From Rodentibacter haemolyticus (GTDB taxonomy: Bacteria; Pseudomonadota; Gammaproteobacteria; Enterobacterales; Pasteurellaceae): a DNA stretch of 64,000 bases. Shown here one piece after another: positions 16,848 through 25,416 of the stretch. How positions within the stretch are numbered: the first letter of the stretch is position 1; every line of letters begins with the position of its first letter. The stretch is taken from the NCBI RefSeq assembly GCF_015356115.1, contig NZ_CP063056.1:2294001-2358000 (forward strand), read 5' to 3'. Both the position numbers and the translations under genes were made by a program. Under the pieces are notes generated by a model. It did no database searches, was not told the origin of the DNA, and saw only the letters and a list, made by a program, of their open reading frames with translations.

Positions 16848-16934
16848 AATGCGTACCTATCAAATGTTTCAGGGAGAAAAGTGCGGTCAGATTATACTGA
16901 ATTTTTTGATTAATTCCTATTTTCCTAGAATTTT

Positions 16935-16988
16935 TTCCTGAAAACTTATTTTTTACGATCGCTATAACAAAAAATGAGTTTTCAGGAA
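16935..16988. promoter_or_regulatory. Perfect inverted repeat in the melR-melB gap, candidate MelR operator
   Basis: TTCCTGAAAACT (16935-16946) and AGTTTTCAGGAA (16977-16988) are an exact 12-bp inverted pair 42 bases apart centre to centre, about four helical turns. The spacing suits two regulator dimers on one DNA face. A TGTGA half-site near 17029, possibly for CRP, lies closer to melB. Binding is inferred. Confidence 0.6.
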
Positions 16989-17076
16989 TTCTGCGTGAGA
17001 AAACGATATAGGAAAAAGAAAGCGTTTTTGTGATGATAACTCCCAACTTATCGCTTATAACTGAGAGGAGTCGCTT

Positions 17077-18456
17077 ATGAGTTTATCAATGAAAACTAAG
17101 ATCAGCTTCGGCTTGGGTGCTTATGGTAAAGATTTTGCCATTGGTATTGTATATATGTATCTGATGTACTATTACACAGATGTGTTGAGGATATCCGGCG
17201 CGATTGTCGGGACAATTTTTATGGTGGCACGTGTGTGGGATGCATTAAATGATCCCATTATGGGCTGGATTGTAAATAATACGCGATCACGTTGGGGAAA
17301 GTTTAAACCTTGGATCTTGATCGGCACGATTCTTAATTCTATTTCACTTTTCTCACTTTTTTGCGCCGATTATTTTTCTGGAACCGCACTGATTGTTTAT
17401 ATTGCCGTCACTTATATTCTTTGGGGGATGACTTATACCCTAATGGATATTCCGTTTTGGTCTCTTACCCCAACTTTGACACTTGATCAACGTGAACGTG
17501 AAGAACTCGTGCCTTATCCCCGTTTTTTCGCAAGCCTGGCCGGTTTTGTTACTGCCGGTGTATGTATGCCGTTTGTAGATGCGGTTGGCGGTGATGATAA
17601 AGGCTTTGGGTTCAGAATGTTTACTTTGGTGATCATCGCATTCTTCGTTATTTCGACCGTTATTACACTTGCTAATGTGAAAGAAAAATATTCTTCCGAT
17701 ACCATTCAAACGGGTGAACCACAGAAAAAAGTGCCGCTTAAAACCTTGGTATCGCTTATTCCGCGTAATGACCAGCTTTCTAGTTTGCTTATTATGGCGC
17801 TTTGCTACAACATTGCCGGTAATATTATTTCGGGCTTCGCCATTTATTATTTCACTTATGTGGTTGGAGACAAAGAAATGTTCCCTTACTACATGTCTTA
17901 TGCCGGCATCGCAAACCTTGCGATCATCATTTTGTTTGCACGTTTGGCAAAAATGTTCTCACGCCGTGCCTTATGGATCACGATTTCTGTAAGTTCTATT
18001 ATCAGTTGTGCGATTTTGGCTTATACCGGTCTTGCCGAGCATCATAGTATTTTCCTTATTATCCTTGCGGGTATCTTTATGCAAATCGGTAGCGCGTTGT
18101 TTTGGACATTACAGGTGATTATGGTGGCGGATACGGTAGATTATGGCGAATACAAACTTGGTATTCGTTCAGAAAGTATTGCATATGCGGTGCAAACGAT
18201 GGTGGTGAAAGCCGGCTCTGCAGTGTCCGCTTTCTTAATCGGTGTCTTATTAACTGCTATTGATTATGTGCCTAACGTACCGCAAAGCGAAACAACTTTG
18301 TTTTATATGAAAGTGATTATGATCGGTTTGCCGATTTTCTTTTATGTTATCAAATTGTTCGTGTACTTCCGTTATTACAAACTGCATGGTGATTTACTGG
18401 CAAAAGTGAATATCACCTTATTAGATAAATATCGCAAAATTGAAAACAAATATTAA
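17077..18456 (+). CDS. melB: Melibiose:cation symporter MelB (GPH family)
   Basis: Twelve-helix inner-membrane symporter, 459 residues, importing melibiose (and perhaps raffinose) with Na+ or H+. It is very close to E. coli MelB: GKDFAIGIVYMYLMYYYTD, NDPIMGWIVNNTRSRWGKFKPW and REREELVPYPRFFASLAGF. The cation-site aspartates fall in these helices. The ATG has GAGAGGAG 7-8 bases upstream. It is followed after 12 bases by the GH36 alpha-galactosidase, so the two form an operon. Confidence 0.95.
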   Translation: MSLSMKTKISFGLGAYGKDFAIGIVYMYLMYYYTDVLRISGAIVGTIFMVARVWDALNDPIMGWIVNNTRSRWGKFKPWILIGTILNSISLFSLFCADYFSGTALIVYIAVTYILWGMTYTLMDIPFWSLTPTLTLDQREREELVPYPRFFASLAGFVTAGVCMPFVDAVGGDDKGFGFRMFTLVIIAFFVISTVITLANVKEKYSSDTIQTGEPQKKVPLKTLVSLIPRNDQLSSLLIMALCYNIAGNIISGFAIYYFTYVVGDKEMFPYYMSYAGIANLAIIILFARLAKMFSRRALWITISVSSIISCAILAYTGLAEHHSIFLIILAGIFMQIGSALFWTLQVIMVADTVDYGEYKLGIRSESIAYAVQTMVVKAGSAVSAFLIGVLLTAIDYVPNVPQSETTLFYMKVIMIGLPIFFYVIKLFVYFRYYKLHGDLLAKVNITLLDKYRKIENKY

Positions 18457-18468
18457 GAGGAGGATGCT

Positions 18469-20607
18469 ATGACTTCACAATTAGTTCGCTTACAAAGCAA
18501 AAATACGGATTTAATTTTACGTACAGAACCGGCTGAGATCCTCTACTTTGGAAAACGTCTTGAATTAAATGATATTACCGAAATGGACGTATTGACGATT
18601 GATCGAGGTGTGGCAAACGGAAGCTTGGATATTGATGTTCCGATTACCTTAGCAGCTGAAAATGGTCGCGGTTATTTTGGTGTCGCCGGTGTGGAAGGGC
18701 ATCGTAACGGCTATGATTGGGCGCCGGTATTCGTTACCAAAAACATCACCAAAACCGACCGCTCTTTAACATTGGAAATGGAAGATAGCATTGCGAAATT
18801 AGGTTTTAAAGCCGAAATTGAAACCGATGAAAACGGAGTGTTTAAATTCCGCAATACTTTAACGAATTTAGGGGAAGGAATATTTACCGTAAACCGTTTA
18901 GCTGTAACGCTGCCCGTGCCGGAGTATGCAGATGAAATCTTGAGTTTTTACGGTCGCTGGTGCCGTGAATTACATGAAAATCGTGTATCGCTTAAACACG
19001 GTGCGTTTACGCAAGAAAACCGTCATGGACGAACTTCTCACGAATACGCGCCTAATTTGATTATCGGGACGCCGCATTTTAGCCAACAACAAGGGAAAGT
19101 ATGGGGCTTTCATCTCGCCTGGTCGGGGAATCACCGAATCCGTGCCGATGTGCTGATTGACGGGCGTCGTTTTGCGCAATTAGAAAATCTTTATTTGCCG
19201 GGGGAAATTCAACTTAAACAAGGTGAAAGTCATCACACCCCTTGGGTATATGCGGTATATTCGGAAGAAGGGCTGAACGGTATGTCCTGCCAATTTCATG
19301 ATCACGTGCGTGAACATATTCTTCATTTCGCCCATAAGGAACGTCCGGTGCATTTAAATATTTGGGAAGGGGTAACATTCCATCATCAGCCGTCTCACAT
19401 TATTGCTATGGCGGAAAAAGCGGCGGAAATGGGAGTGGAGCGTTTCATCATTGATGATGGTTGGTTCATTGGCCGTAATGATGATTTCGGCGGACTGGGC
19501 GATTGGTATCTAGATGAAGAAAAATACCCGAATGGCTTGGATGAAGTGATTAGTGCGGTAAAAAAATTCGGTATGCAATTTGGTATTTGGGTGGAATTGG
19601 AAATGATCAACAAGCCGACCAAATTATACCAAGCGCATCCGGATTGGTTGTTACAATTAGAGGGCTACAATCAGCCGGAAGAACGTCATCAATATGTGTT
19701 GGATCTTACCAAACAGGAAGTATTTGATTATTTGCTTGAACGCATGGATTGGTTGTTAGGCAACCATAATATCGATTACATAAAATGGGATCACAACCGC
19801 CGCCTTGTTCAGCCCGGAAGTAACGGACGTGCTGCGGTGGTGGCGCAAACGAAAGCGGCTTATCGTCTGTTTGATACCTTGCAAAAACGTTATCCGAATG
19901 TGGAAATCGAAAGTTGTTCATCAGGAGGGGCGCGCGTGGATTATGAAATTCTGAAGCGTTCACAACGCTTTTGGGCATCCGATAATATCGATGCTTTTAC
20001 GCGTCAACAAATTCACCGAGGAATGAGTTATTTTTATCCGCCGGAAGTTATAGGGGCACATATCGGCGGTTCACCTTGCCAAACTACCTATCGTCGTTTT
20101 TCCATTGATTATCGTGGTTTAACTGCTTTGTTCGGTCACATGGGGGTAGAACTTGATCCCGTGAAAGAAAGTGCGGAAGAACGGGCGGGTTTTGCAAAAT
20201 ACATTGCATTGTACAAACAGCTTCGCCCGTTATTACACCATGGCGATGTTTTTCGTTTAGATTATCATGAACCCAATACCATTTTGCATGGTGTCGTAGC
20301 AAAAGATAAATCGCAAGCGGTGGTGCTTATCAGCCAATCCGATATGCCGGATTACAAACAAATGGGCAAACTTTGCCTGCCTTATTTGGAAACCGATGCC
20401 GTTTATCAAGTGAAGGTGCTTGCCATTCCCGATTATATCCGAGAGGGCAAGGCGGGGCATTTAATGAAAGTTTTTCCGCAATGGCTTCGTGGTTGCTTCG
20501 ATGAAAAAATAGTAACGATTCGTGGTGAGTGGCTAGCTAATGTCGGTTTAACCATTCCCGTATTGGATCCGCAAAGTGCGATGTTGTTGGCATTTAACAA
20601 ATTATAG
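18469..20607 (+). CDS. Alpha-galactosidase, GH36 (RafA/AgaA type)
   Basis: Cleaves the alpha-1,6-galactose of melibiose or raffinose. The 712-residue length and domain order (N-terminal beta-sandwich, TIM barrel, C-terminal sheet) are those of GH36. The nucleophile is D441 in YIKWDHNR and the acid/base D505 in FWASDNID; ESCSSGGARVD, upstream of D505, is also typical. E. coli pairs MelB with a GH4 MelA that needs NAD and Mn; here an unrelated GH36 enzyme holds that slot. No signal peptide, so it acts in the cytoplasm after uptake by MelB. An inverted uptake-signal terminator follows. Confidence 0.95.
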   Translation: MTSQLVRLQSKNTDLILRTEPAEILYFGKRLELNDITEMDVLTIDRGVANGSLDIDVPITLAAENGRGYFGVAGVEGHRNGYDWAPVFVTKNITKTDRSLTLEMEDSIAKLGFKAEIETDENGVFKFRNTLTNLGEGIFTVNRLAVTLPVPEYADEILSFYGRWCRELHENRVSLKHGAFTQENRHGRTSHEYAPNLIIGTPHFSQQQGKVWGFHLAWSGNHRIRADVLIDGRRFAQLENLYLPGEIQLKQGESHHTPWVYAVYSEEGLNGMSCQFHDHVREHILHFAHKERPVHLNIWEGVTFHHQPSHIIAMAEKAAEMGVERFIIDDGWFIGRNDDFGGLGDWYLDEEKYPNGLDEVISAVKKFGMQFGIWVELEMINKPTKLYQAHPDWLLQLEGYNQPEERHQYVLDLTKQEVFDYLLERMDWLLGNHNIDYIKWDHNRRLVQPGSNGRAAVVAQTKAAYRLFDTLQKRYPNVEIESCSSGGARVDYEILKRSQRFWASDNIDAFTRQQIHRGMSYFYPPEVIGAHIGGSPCQTTYRRFSIDYRGLTALFGHMGVELDPVKESAEERAGFAKYIALYKQLRPLLHHGDVFRLDYHEPNTILHGVVAKDKSQAVVLISQSDMPDYKQMGKLCLPYLETDAVYQVKVLAIPDYIREGKAGHLMKVFPQWLRGCFDEKIVTIRGEWLANVGLTIPVLDPQSAMLLAFNKL

Positions 20608-20613
20608 ATAGCT

Positions 20614-20643
20614 AAAAGTGCGGTTAAATTTGACCGCACTTTT
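20614..20643 (+). terminator. Terminator from an inverted uptake-signal pair after the alpha-galactosidase
   Basis: AAAAGTGCGGT (20614-20624) pairs with ACCGCACTTTT (20633-20643) in an 11-bp stem, then further T. It ends the melB operon. Confidence 0.85.
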
Positions 20644-20830
20644 TTCTCGTCCTTATTTTGTAAAATTTTCTCCGATTTATGATTTTTTGACGTTTATTAA
20701 TATAAGCATTGACTGTGTAAATTCATTATAATCAGCTCCCTTTGTGGGATTTTCAATTCGTTTAAAATAGTCGAATTAGGTTTAACTCGAAGGGAATTTC
20801 TTGCCCTAATCGTGATAACAGGAAATAAAT

Positions 20831-21643
20831 ATGAAAACAACGCTACTCAAAACAATCACACCCGAACTTCATTTAATTCAATATAACGAAATTCCGGTTT
20901 TACATCTAAAACACGCTGTGGGTACAGCAAAAATTGCCTTGCAAGGGGCGCAATTATTAAGTTGGCAACCTAAAGGCGCAGAACAAGATGTATTATGGCT
21001 CAGTGAAATCGAGCCTTTTCAAAAAGGGACGGCAATTCGCGGCGGAATCCCGATTTGCTATCCTTGGTTTGGCAGCGTCAAACAGCCGGCACACGGCACG
21101 GCTCGAATCCGTTTGTGGCAGTTAAGTCACTATGATATTTCAGCAGAAAAAGTGCGGTTAGAATTTGAATTGTTTTCAGATTTAAATATCATTGAGGCAA
21201 AACTTGTGATGATATTTACCGAGCAATGCGGTATTACTTTTACCCATTATGGTGAACAACCGGCGCAGGTTGCGTTGCATAGTTACTTTAATGTCGGAGA
21301 TATTGCACAGGTAGAAATTGCAAATTTACCGAAAACCTGTTTTAACAGTTTGAATCAAAAGCAGGAGAGTGTGCCGTCCCCACGCCGTATTACGGAAAAC
21401 GTGGATTGTATTTATACGGCAGATAACATGCAGAATCAGATTATTGATGATGCCTTTCATCGTACCATAGAGTTACATCATCACAATGCCACTCAACTTG
21501 TGCTTTGGAACCCTTGGCATAAAGCCACAAGTGCGATGAGCGAGAAAGGCTATTTAAATATGATTTGCCTAGAAACGGCAAGGATTCATCATTTGTTGGA
21601 ATTTGGTGAAAGTTTAAGCGTAGAAATTCGTGTAAATGGTTAA
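20831..21643 (+). CDS. yeaD: D-hexose-6-phosphate mutarotase, YeaD family
   Basis: Aldose-1-epimerase-fold enzyme, 270 residues, likely interconverting anomers of hexose-6-phosphates in the cytoplasm. Family motifs include ALQGAQLLSWQPKG, AIRGGIPICYPWFG and the AHG(T)AR segment containing a catalytic His. A Glu equivalent to the base lies in the ICLETARIHH region. It precedes infC in H. influenzae (HI1317) as well. It may serve the neighbouring sugar clusters, but its place beside infC suggests a housekeeping role. Confidence 0.9.
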   Translation: MKTTLLKTITPELHLIQYNEIPVLHLKHAVGTAKIALQGAQLLSWQPKGAEQDVLWLSEIEPFQKGTAIRGGIPICYPWFGSVKQPAHGTARIRLWQLSHYDISAEKVRLEFELFSDLNIIEAKLVMIFTEQCGITFTHYGEQPAQVALHSYFNVGDIAQVEIANLPKTCFNSLNQKQESVPSPRRITENVDCIYTADNMQNQIIDDAFHRTIELHHHNATQLVLWNPWHKATSAMSEKGYLNMICLETARIHHLLEFGESLSVEIRVNG

Positions 21644-21773
21644 ATCTTGTTGCATAAAATCAGAGGATACTATAAAATTCGCGCGTTTTTGCTCAATTTA
21701 ATGGGCTATAAAATTTGGAATCTTTTGCTTGTTGTAAAAGATTTTTACTGAAATCAATAGAAGGAATACGATT

Positions 21774-22316
21774 ATTAAAACCGTAAAAAAAGCGCCGGCA
21801 GTAAATCGCCCGAATCGCATTAATGATGAAATTCGTGTAAAAGAAGTTCGTTTAATTGACCAAGATGGTGAACAAGCAGGGATTGTTTCCATTCAGCAAG
21901 CCTTAGATATGGCTGAGCAGGCAGCCCTTGATCTTGTTGAAATTAGTCCGAATGCAGAACCGCCGGTTTGCCGTATTATGAACTACGGTAAATTCCTTTA
22001 TGAAAAAAGTAAAAATGCTAAAGAGCAGAAGAAAAAGCAAAAAGTCGTACAAGTGAAGGAAATTAAATTCCGACCGGGTACTGATGAGGGTGACTATCAA
22101 GTTAAATTACGTAGCCTTGTTCGTTTCTTGGAAGATGGCGACAAGGCGAAAATTACCGTACGTTTCCGTGGGCGTGAAATGGCGCACCAAAACATTGGTT
22201 TAGATGTGTTGGAGCGTGTAAAAAACGATTTAGCCGAGATTTCGGTTGTTGAATCCGCACCGGGAAAATTAGAAGGTCGCCAAGCGGTAATGGTGTTAGC
22301 ACCTAAGAAAAAATAA
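21774..22316 (+). CDS. infC: Translation initiation factor IF-3 (AUU start)
   Basis: Binds the 30S subunit and checks start-codon selection. Length 180, the same as E. coli IF-3. The reading begins at an ATT codon at 21774 with AAGGA at 21761-21765. The first ATG in frame (21909) would cut off the family's N-terminal domain (NRPNRINDEIRVKEVRLID). An AUU start is the hallmark of infC and lets IF-3 repress its own translation. An adjacent ATT at 21771 is an alternative start. rpmI and rplT follow in the classic order. Confidence 0.95.
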   Translation: MKTVKKAPAVNRPNRINDEIRVKEVRLIDQDGEQAGIVSIQQALDMAEQAALDLVEISPNAEPPVCRIMNYGKFLYEKSKNAKEQKKKQKVVQVKEIKFRPGTDEGDYQVKLRSLVRFLEDGDKAKITVRFRGREMAHQNIGLDVLERVKNDLAEISVVESAPGKLEGRQAVMVLAPKKK

Positions 22317-22318
22317 GA

Positions 22319-22528
22319 ATTTTTATTGAAGTTTCTGCTTCAATAAAATCTTTTCATTCGGCTTGATTCGAATGAAAAGACAACTGCAAGTTGGGCACAC
22401 TACGCAGCCTAACTGCTTTTGAGGGCAATTCGGTTTGCCTTATGTTGGAAATGATCGGTGCTTTCAAGTAACTTTTTAAGTTCGCCTGATTATGTTGTTT
22501 TAATGAAAAATGCGGAGTTATTTTAACA
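22319..22528 (+). promoter_or_regulatory. Structured leader between infC and rpmI, probable L20 autoregulation region
   Basis: Two perfect 11-bp hairpins stand back to back: TTTTATTGAAG/CTTCAATAAAA (22321-22348) and CTTTTCATTCG/CGAATGAAAAG (22350-22379). About 150 bases of GC-richer, structured-looking sequence follow up to rpmI. In E. coli, L20 represses rpmI-rplT through RNA in this interval. An equivalent role here is inferred from position. The first hairpin, followed by CTTTT, could act as an attenuator. Confidence 0.5.
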
Positions 22529-22726
22529 ATGCCTAAAATCAAAACAGTACGCGGCGCAGCTAAGCGTTTCAAAAAGACCGCTTCCGGTGGTTTCAAGCGT
22601 AAACAATCTCACTTACGTCATATTTTGACTAAAAAAACAACTAAACGTAAACGTCATTTACGTCATAAATCAATGGTTGCGAAAGCAGACCAAGTTTTAG
22701 TAGTAGCTTGCTTACCATACGCATAA
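22529..22726 (+). CDS. rpmI: 50S ribosomal protein L35
   Basis: Small very basic ribosomal protein of 65 residues beginning [20 protein letters not shown], the L35 signature, with the conserved [10 protein letters not shown] near the C-terminus. GGAGTT lies 9 bases ahead of the ATG. It sits between infC and rplT in the standard order and is probably translationally coupled to rplT for L20 feedback. Confidence 0.97.
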
Positions 22727-22792
22727 GCCGTTATTTAAGCAAAACGTACGATTAGTTCATTTTAGTAAAATATTACAATAGGAGATTAAATA

Positions 22793-23146
22793 ATGGCTCG
22801 TGTAAAACGTGGTGTTATTGCAAGAGCACGCCATAAGAAAGTTCTTAAGGCGGCTAAAGGTTATTATGGTGCACGTTCACGCGTGTATCGCGTTGCTTTC
22901 CAAGCGGTGATTAAAGCCGGTCAATACGCATATCGTGACCGTCGTCAACGTAAACGTCAATTCCGTCAATTATGGATTGCACGTATCAACGCGGCAGCTC
23001 GTCAAAACGGTTTATCTTACAGCAAATTCATCAACGGCTTGAAAAAAGCGTCAGTAGAAATTGATCGTAAGATCCTTGCCGATATTGCGGTATTCGACAA
23101 AGTCGCTTTCGCTGCATTAGTTGAAAAAGCAAAATCTGCACTTTAA
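22793..23146 (+). CDS. rplT: 50S ribosomal protein L20
   Basis: Early assembly protein that binds 23S rRNA and, in enterics, represses the rpmI-rplT mRNA. Length 117; starts [19 protein letters not shown] and contains [15 protein letters not shown] and [15 protein letters not shown], all diagnostic of L20. AGGAGA precedes the ATG. A GC stem-loop with a T-run follows at 23169-23193. Confidence 0.98.
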
Positions 23147-23168
23147 TTTTTTTAAAGTTTAGAAAATG

Positions 23169-23193
23169 AGGACGCTAAAAAGCGTCCTTTTTT
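23169..23193 (+). terminator. Intrinsic terminator of the infC-rpmI-rplT operon
   Basis: AGGACGCT (23169-23176), loop AAAA, AGCGTCCT (23181-23188), then TTTTT. Confidence 0.9.
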
Positions 23194-23212
23194 CTTATAA
23201 TGATTTTCTCGT

Positions 23213-23349
23213 TATTATGTCGCACTTGCACAAATCTTGTATGGTGCGTTAGGTGAAGATGAAATGGTGCGTTACGCAAAGCCAGCACAACCTACCCCGA
23301 TAAATATTGAATATAAAATTCTCTTTGTGCAACTGATACACATAATACA
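23213..23349. repeat. MITE-like element with GGTGCGTTAGGCGAAG-type core
   Basis: Ends TATTATGTCGCACTTGCACAA and TTGTGCAACTGATACACATAATA. It is inverted relative to the other copies: TAAATATTGAATATAAAATT is the reverse complement of the TTTATATCCAATATTTA block elsewhere. The core GGTGCGTTAGGTGAAG ... GGTGCGTTACGC belongs to the same core family as at 30.2 and 54.7 kb. It lies between rplT and uup. Confidence 0.8.
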
Positions 23350-23429
23350 GGATTTTCTCCCTTCGCTTTCTTTCTTTAACCGTTATAAAATAGTGCGGTT
23401 GTTTTCAGTTGAATTTTTACGAGGTTATT

Positions 23430-25367
23430 GTGGCATTAATTAGCTTAACGAATGGTTATCTTTCTTTTAGTGATGCGCCGTTATTGGATCGCGCCGAATT
23501 ACATATTGAACCCGGTGAACGGGTGTGTCTTGTGGGACGAAATGGTGCGGGAAAATCAACCTTACTTAAAATTATTGCCGGTGATGTATTGTTGGATGAT
23601 GGCAAAATTCAGTATGAAAAAGATTTGGTGGTTTCCCGTCTTGAGCAGGATCCTCCACGTAATGCAGAGGGAAATGTTTTTGATTATGTCGCGGAAGGTG
23701 TCGGACATTTAACGGATTTATTGAAAGAATATCATCTAATTTCTCTCCGGTTGGAAGATAATTATAGCGATCAAATTTTAAATCAGCTTGAACAAATACA
23801 AAATAAATTAGAGTATGCGGATGGTTGGCGATTTGAAAATAAAATTAATGAAGTTTTGCTTAAACTCGGTCTAAATCCGAACACAAAATTGACCGCACTT
23901 TCCGGTGGTTGGTTGCGGAAAGCGGCATTAGCACGTGCGTTAGTATGTGAGCCGGACGTGCTGTTACTGGATGAACCGACCAACCATCTGGATGTGGAAG
24001 CCATTGAATGGTTAGAAAATTTCTTATCGGAATTTAACGGTAGTATTGTTTTTATTTCTCATGACCGTTCTTTTATTCGCAAAATGGCAACACGTATTGT
24101 TGATTTAGATCGCGGTCAATTGGTTTCTTATCCGGGGAATTATGATTTGTACCTCACCACAAAAGAAGAAAATTTACGGGTAGAAGCCCTACAAAATGAA
24201 TTGTTTGATAAGCGATTGGCACAAGAAGAAATTTGGATTCGTCAAGGTATTAAAGCACGCCGTACCCGAAATGAAGGCCGTGTGCGTGCATTAAAGGCGA
24301 TGCGTGAAGAACGCCGTCAACGCCGTGAACTGATGGGAACGGCGAAATTGCAGCTGGATACTTCAAGCCGTTCCGGCAAAATTATATTTGAAATGGAAAA
24401 CGTAAGTTATGAAGTTGCCGGCAAACAGTTATTAAAAGATTTTAGTACCACGATTTTACGTGGCGATAAAATTGCGTTAGTGGGCGCAAATGGTTGTGGT
24501 AAAACCACTTTCATTAAATTGTTACTCGGTGAAATTCAACCTACAAAAGGAAAAATTCGTTGCGGTACAAAATTGGAAATCGCTTATTTTGACCAATATC
24601 GGGCGGATCTTGATCCTGAAAAAACAGTGATGGATAACGTTGCCGATGGCAAACAAGATATTGAAGTGAATGGTGTGAAGCGTCATGTTTTGGGTTATTT
24701 ACAAGATTTCTTATTTCCGCCTAAACGTGCGATGACACCGGTTAAGGCGTTATCCGGTGGTGAACGTAACCGTTTGTTACTGGCAAAATTATTATTGAAA
24801 CCGAATAATCTGCTGATTCTTGATGAACCGACTAACGATTTAGACGTGGAAACACTCGAATTATTAGAGGAGATTCTGACGGATTATCAAGGCACATTGC
24901 TCATTGTGAGCCACGATCGTCAATTTATTGATAACACGGCAACCGAATGCTATATGTTTGAGGGAATCGGCGTATTAAATAAATATGTGGGCGGTTTCTT
25001 TGATGCAAAACAGCAGCAGATGAATTATCTAGCATTAAAAGCGGAGCAAGTGCAGAGTAAAAAAGTTGAAGCTAAGCAGGAAAGTGCGGTTAAAAATGAG
25101 CGGGTTTCTAAGCCGAAATCGCTAAAACTCTCTTATAATGAACAACGTGAGTTGGAGCAACTTCCGCAATTATTAGAAGAATTAGAGGAAAAATTGACCG
25201 CACTTCAAACGGAGGTCGGTGAACCTACATTCTTTCAACAACCTCATCACGTAACGGAGGCGAAATTAAAAGAACTCGCCGACACGGAAGCAGAGCTGGA
25301 AACTGCATTTTTGCGTTGGGAAGAATTGGAAGAAAAGAAAAATCAGGCGGAGATGAAGTCGCGTTAG
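23430..25367 (+). CDS. uup: ABC-F ATPase Uup
   Basis: Soluble duplicated ATPase of the ABC-F group, 645 residues, which acts on ribosomes or branched DNA rather than in transport. Walker A motifs GRNGAGKST and GANGCGKTT, signatures LSGGWLRK (the Uup variant) and LSGGERNR, and Walker B LLLDEPTNHLD and LILDEPTNDLD are all seen. A C-terminal acidic coiled coil (ELEQLPQLLEELEEKLTAL) is the Uup DNA-binding arm. I start at GTG 23430 (MALISLTNGYLSF) with GAGG 6 bases upstream. Confidence 0.95.
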   Translation: MALISLTNGYLSFSDAPLLDRAELHIEPGERVCLVGRNGAGKSTLLKIIAGDVLLDDGKIQYEKDLVVSRLEQDPPRNAEGNVFDYVAEGVGHLTDLLKEYHLISLRLEDNYSDQILNQLEQIQNKLEYADGWRFENKINEVLLKLGLNPNTKLTALSGGWLRKAALARALVCEPDVLLLDEPTNHLDVEAIEWLENFLSEFNGSIVFISHDRSFIRKMATRIVDLDRGQLVSYPGNYDLYLTTKEENLRVEALQNELFDKRLAQEEIWIRQGIKARRTRNEGRVRALKAMREERRQRRELMGTAKLQLDTSSRSGKIIFEMENVSYEVAGKQLLKDFSTTILRGDKIALVGANGCGKTTFIKLLLGEIQPTKGKIRCGTKLEIAYFDQYRADLDPEKTVMDNVADGKQDIEVNGVKRHVLGYLQDFLFPPKRAMTPVKALSGGERNRLLLAKLLLKPNNLLILDEPTNDLDVETLELLEEILTDYQGTLLIVSHDRQFIDNTATECYMFEGIGVLNKYVGGFFDAKQQQMNYLALKAEQVQSKKVEAKQESAVKNERVSKPKSLKLSYNEQRELEQLPQLLEELEEKLTALQTEVGEPTFFQQPHHVTEAKLKELADTEAELETAFLRWEELEEKKNQAEMKSR

Positions 25368-25384
25368 AGAAGTAAATTAAAAAG

Positions 25385-25410
25385 AAAACCGATCATCAGA
25401 TCGGTTTTTT
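25385..25410. terminator. Terminator between convergent uup and the SNF transporter gene
   Basis: AAACCGATC ... GATCGGTTT with a T-run on the plus strand and A-rich sequence before it, so it may serve both converging genes. Confidence 0.85.
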
Positions 25411-25416
25411 TCTTGG

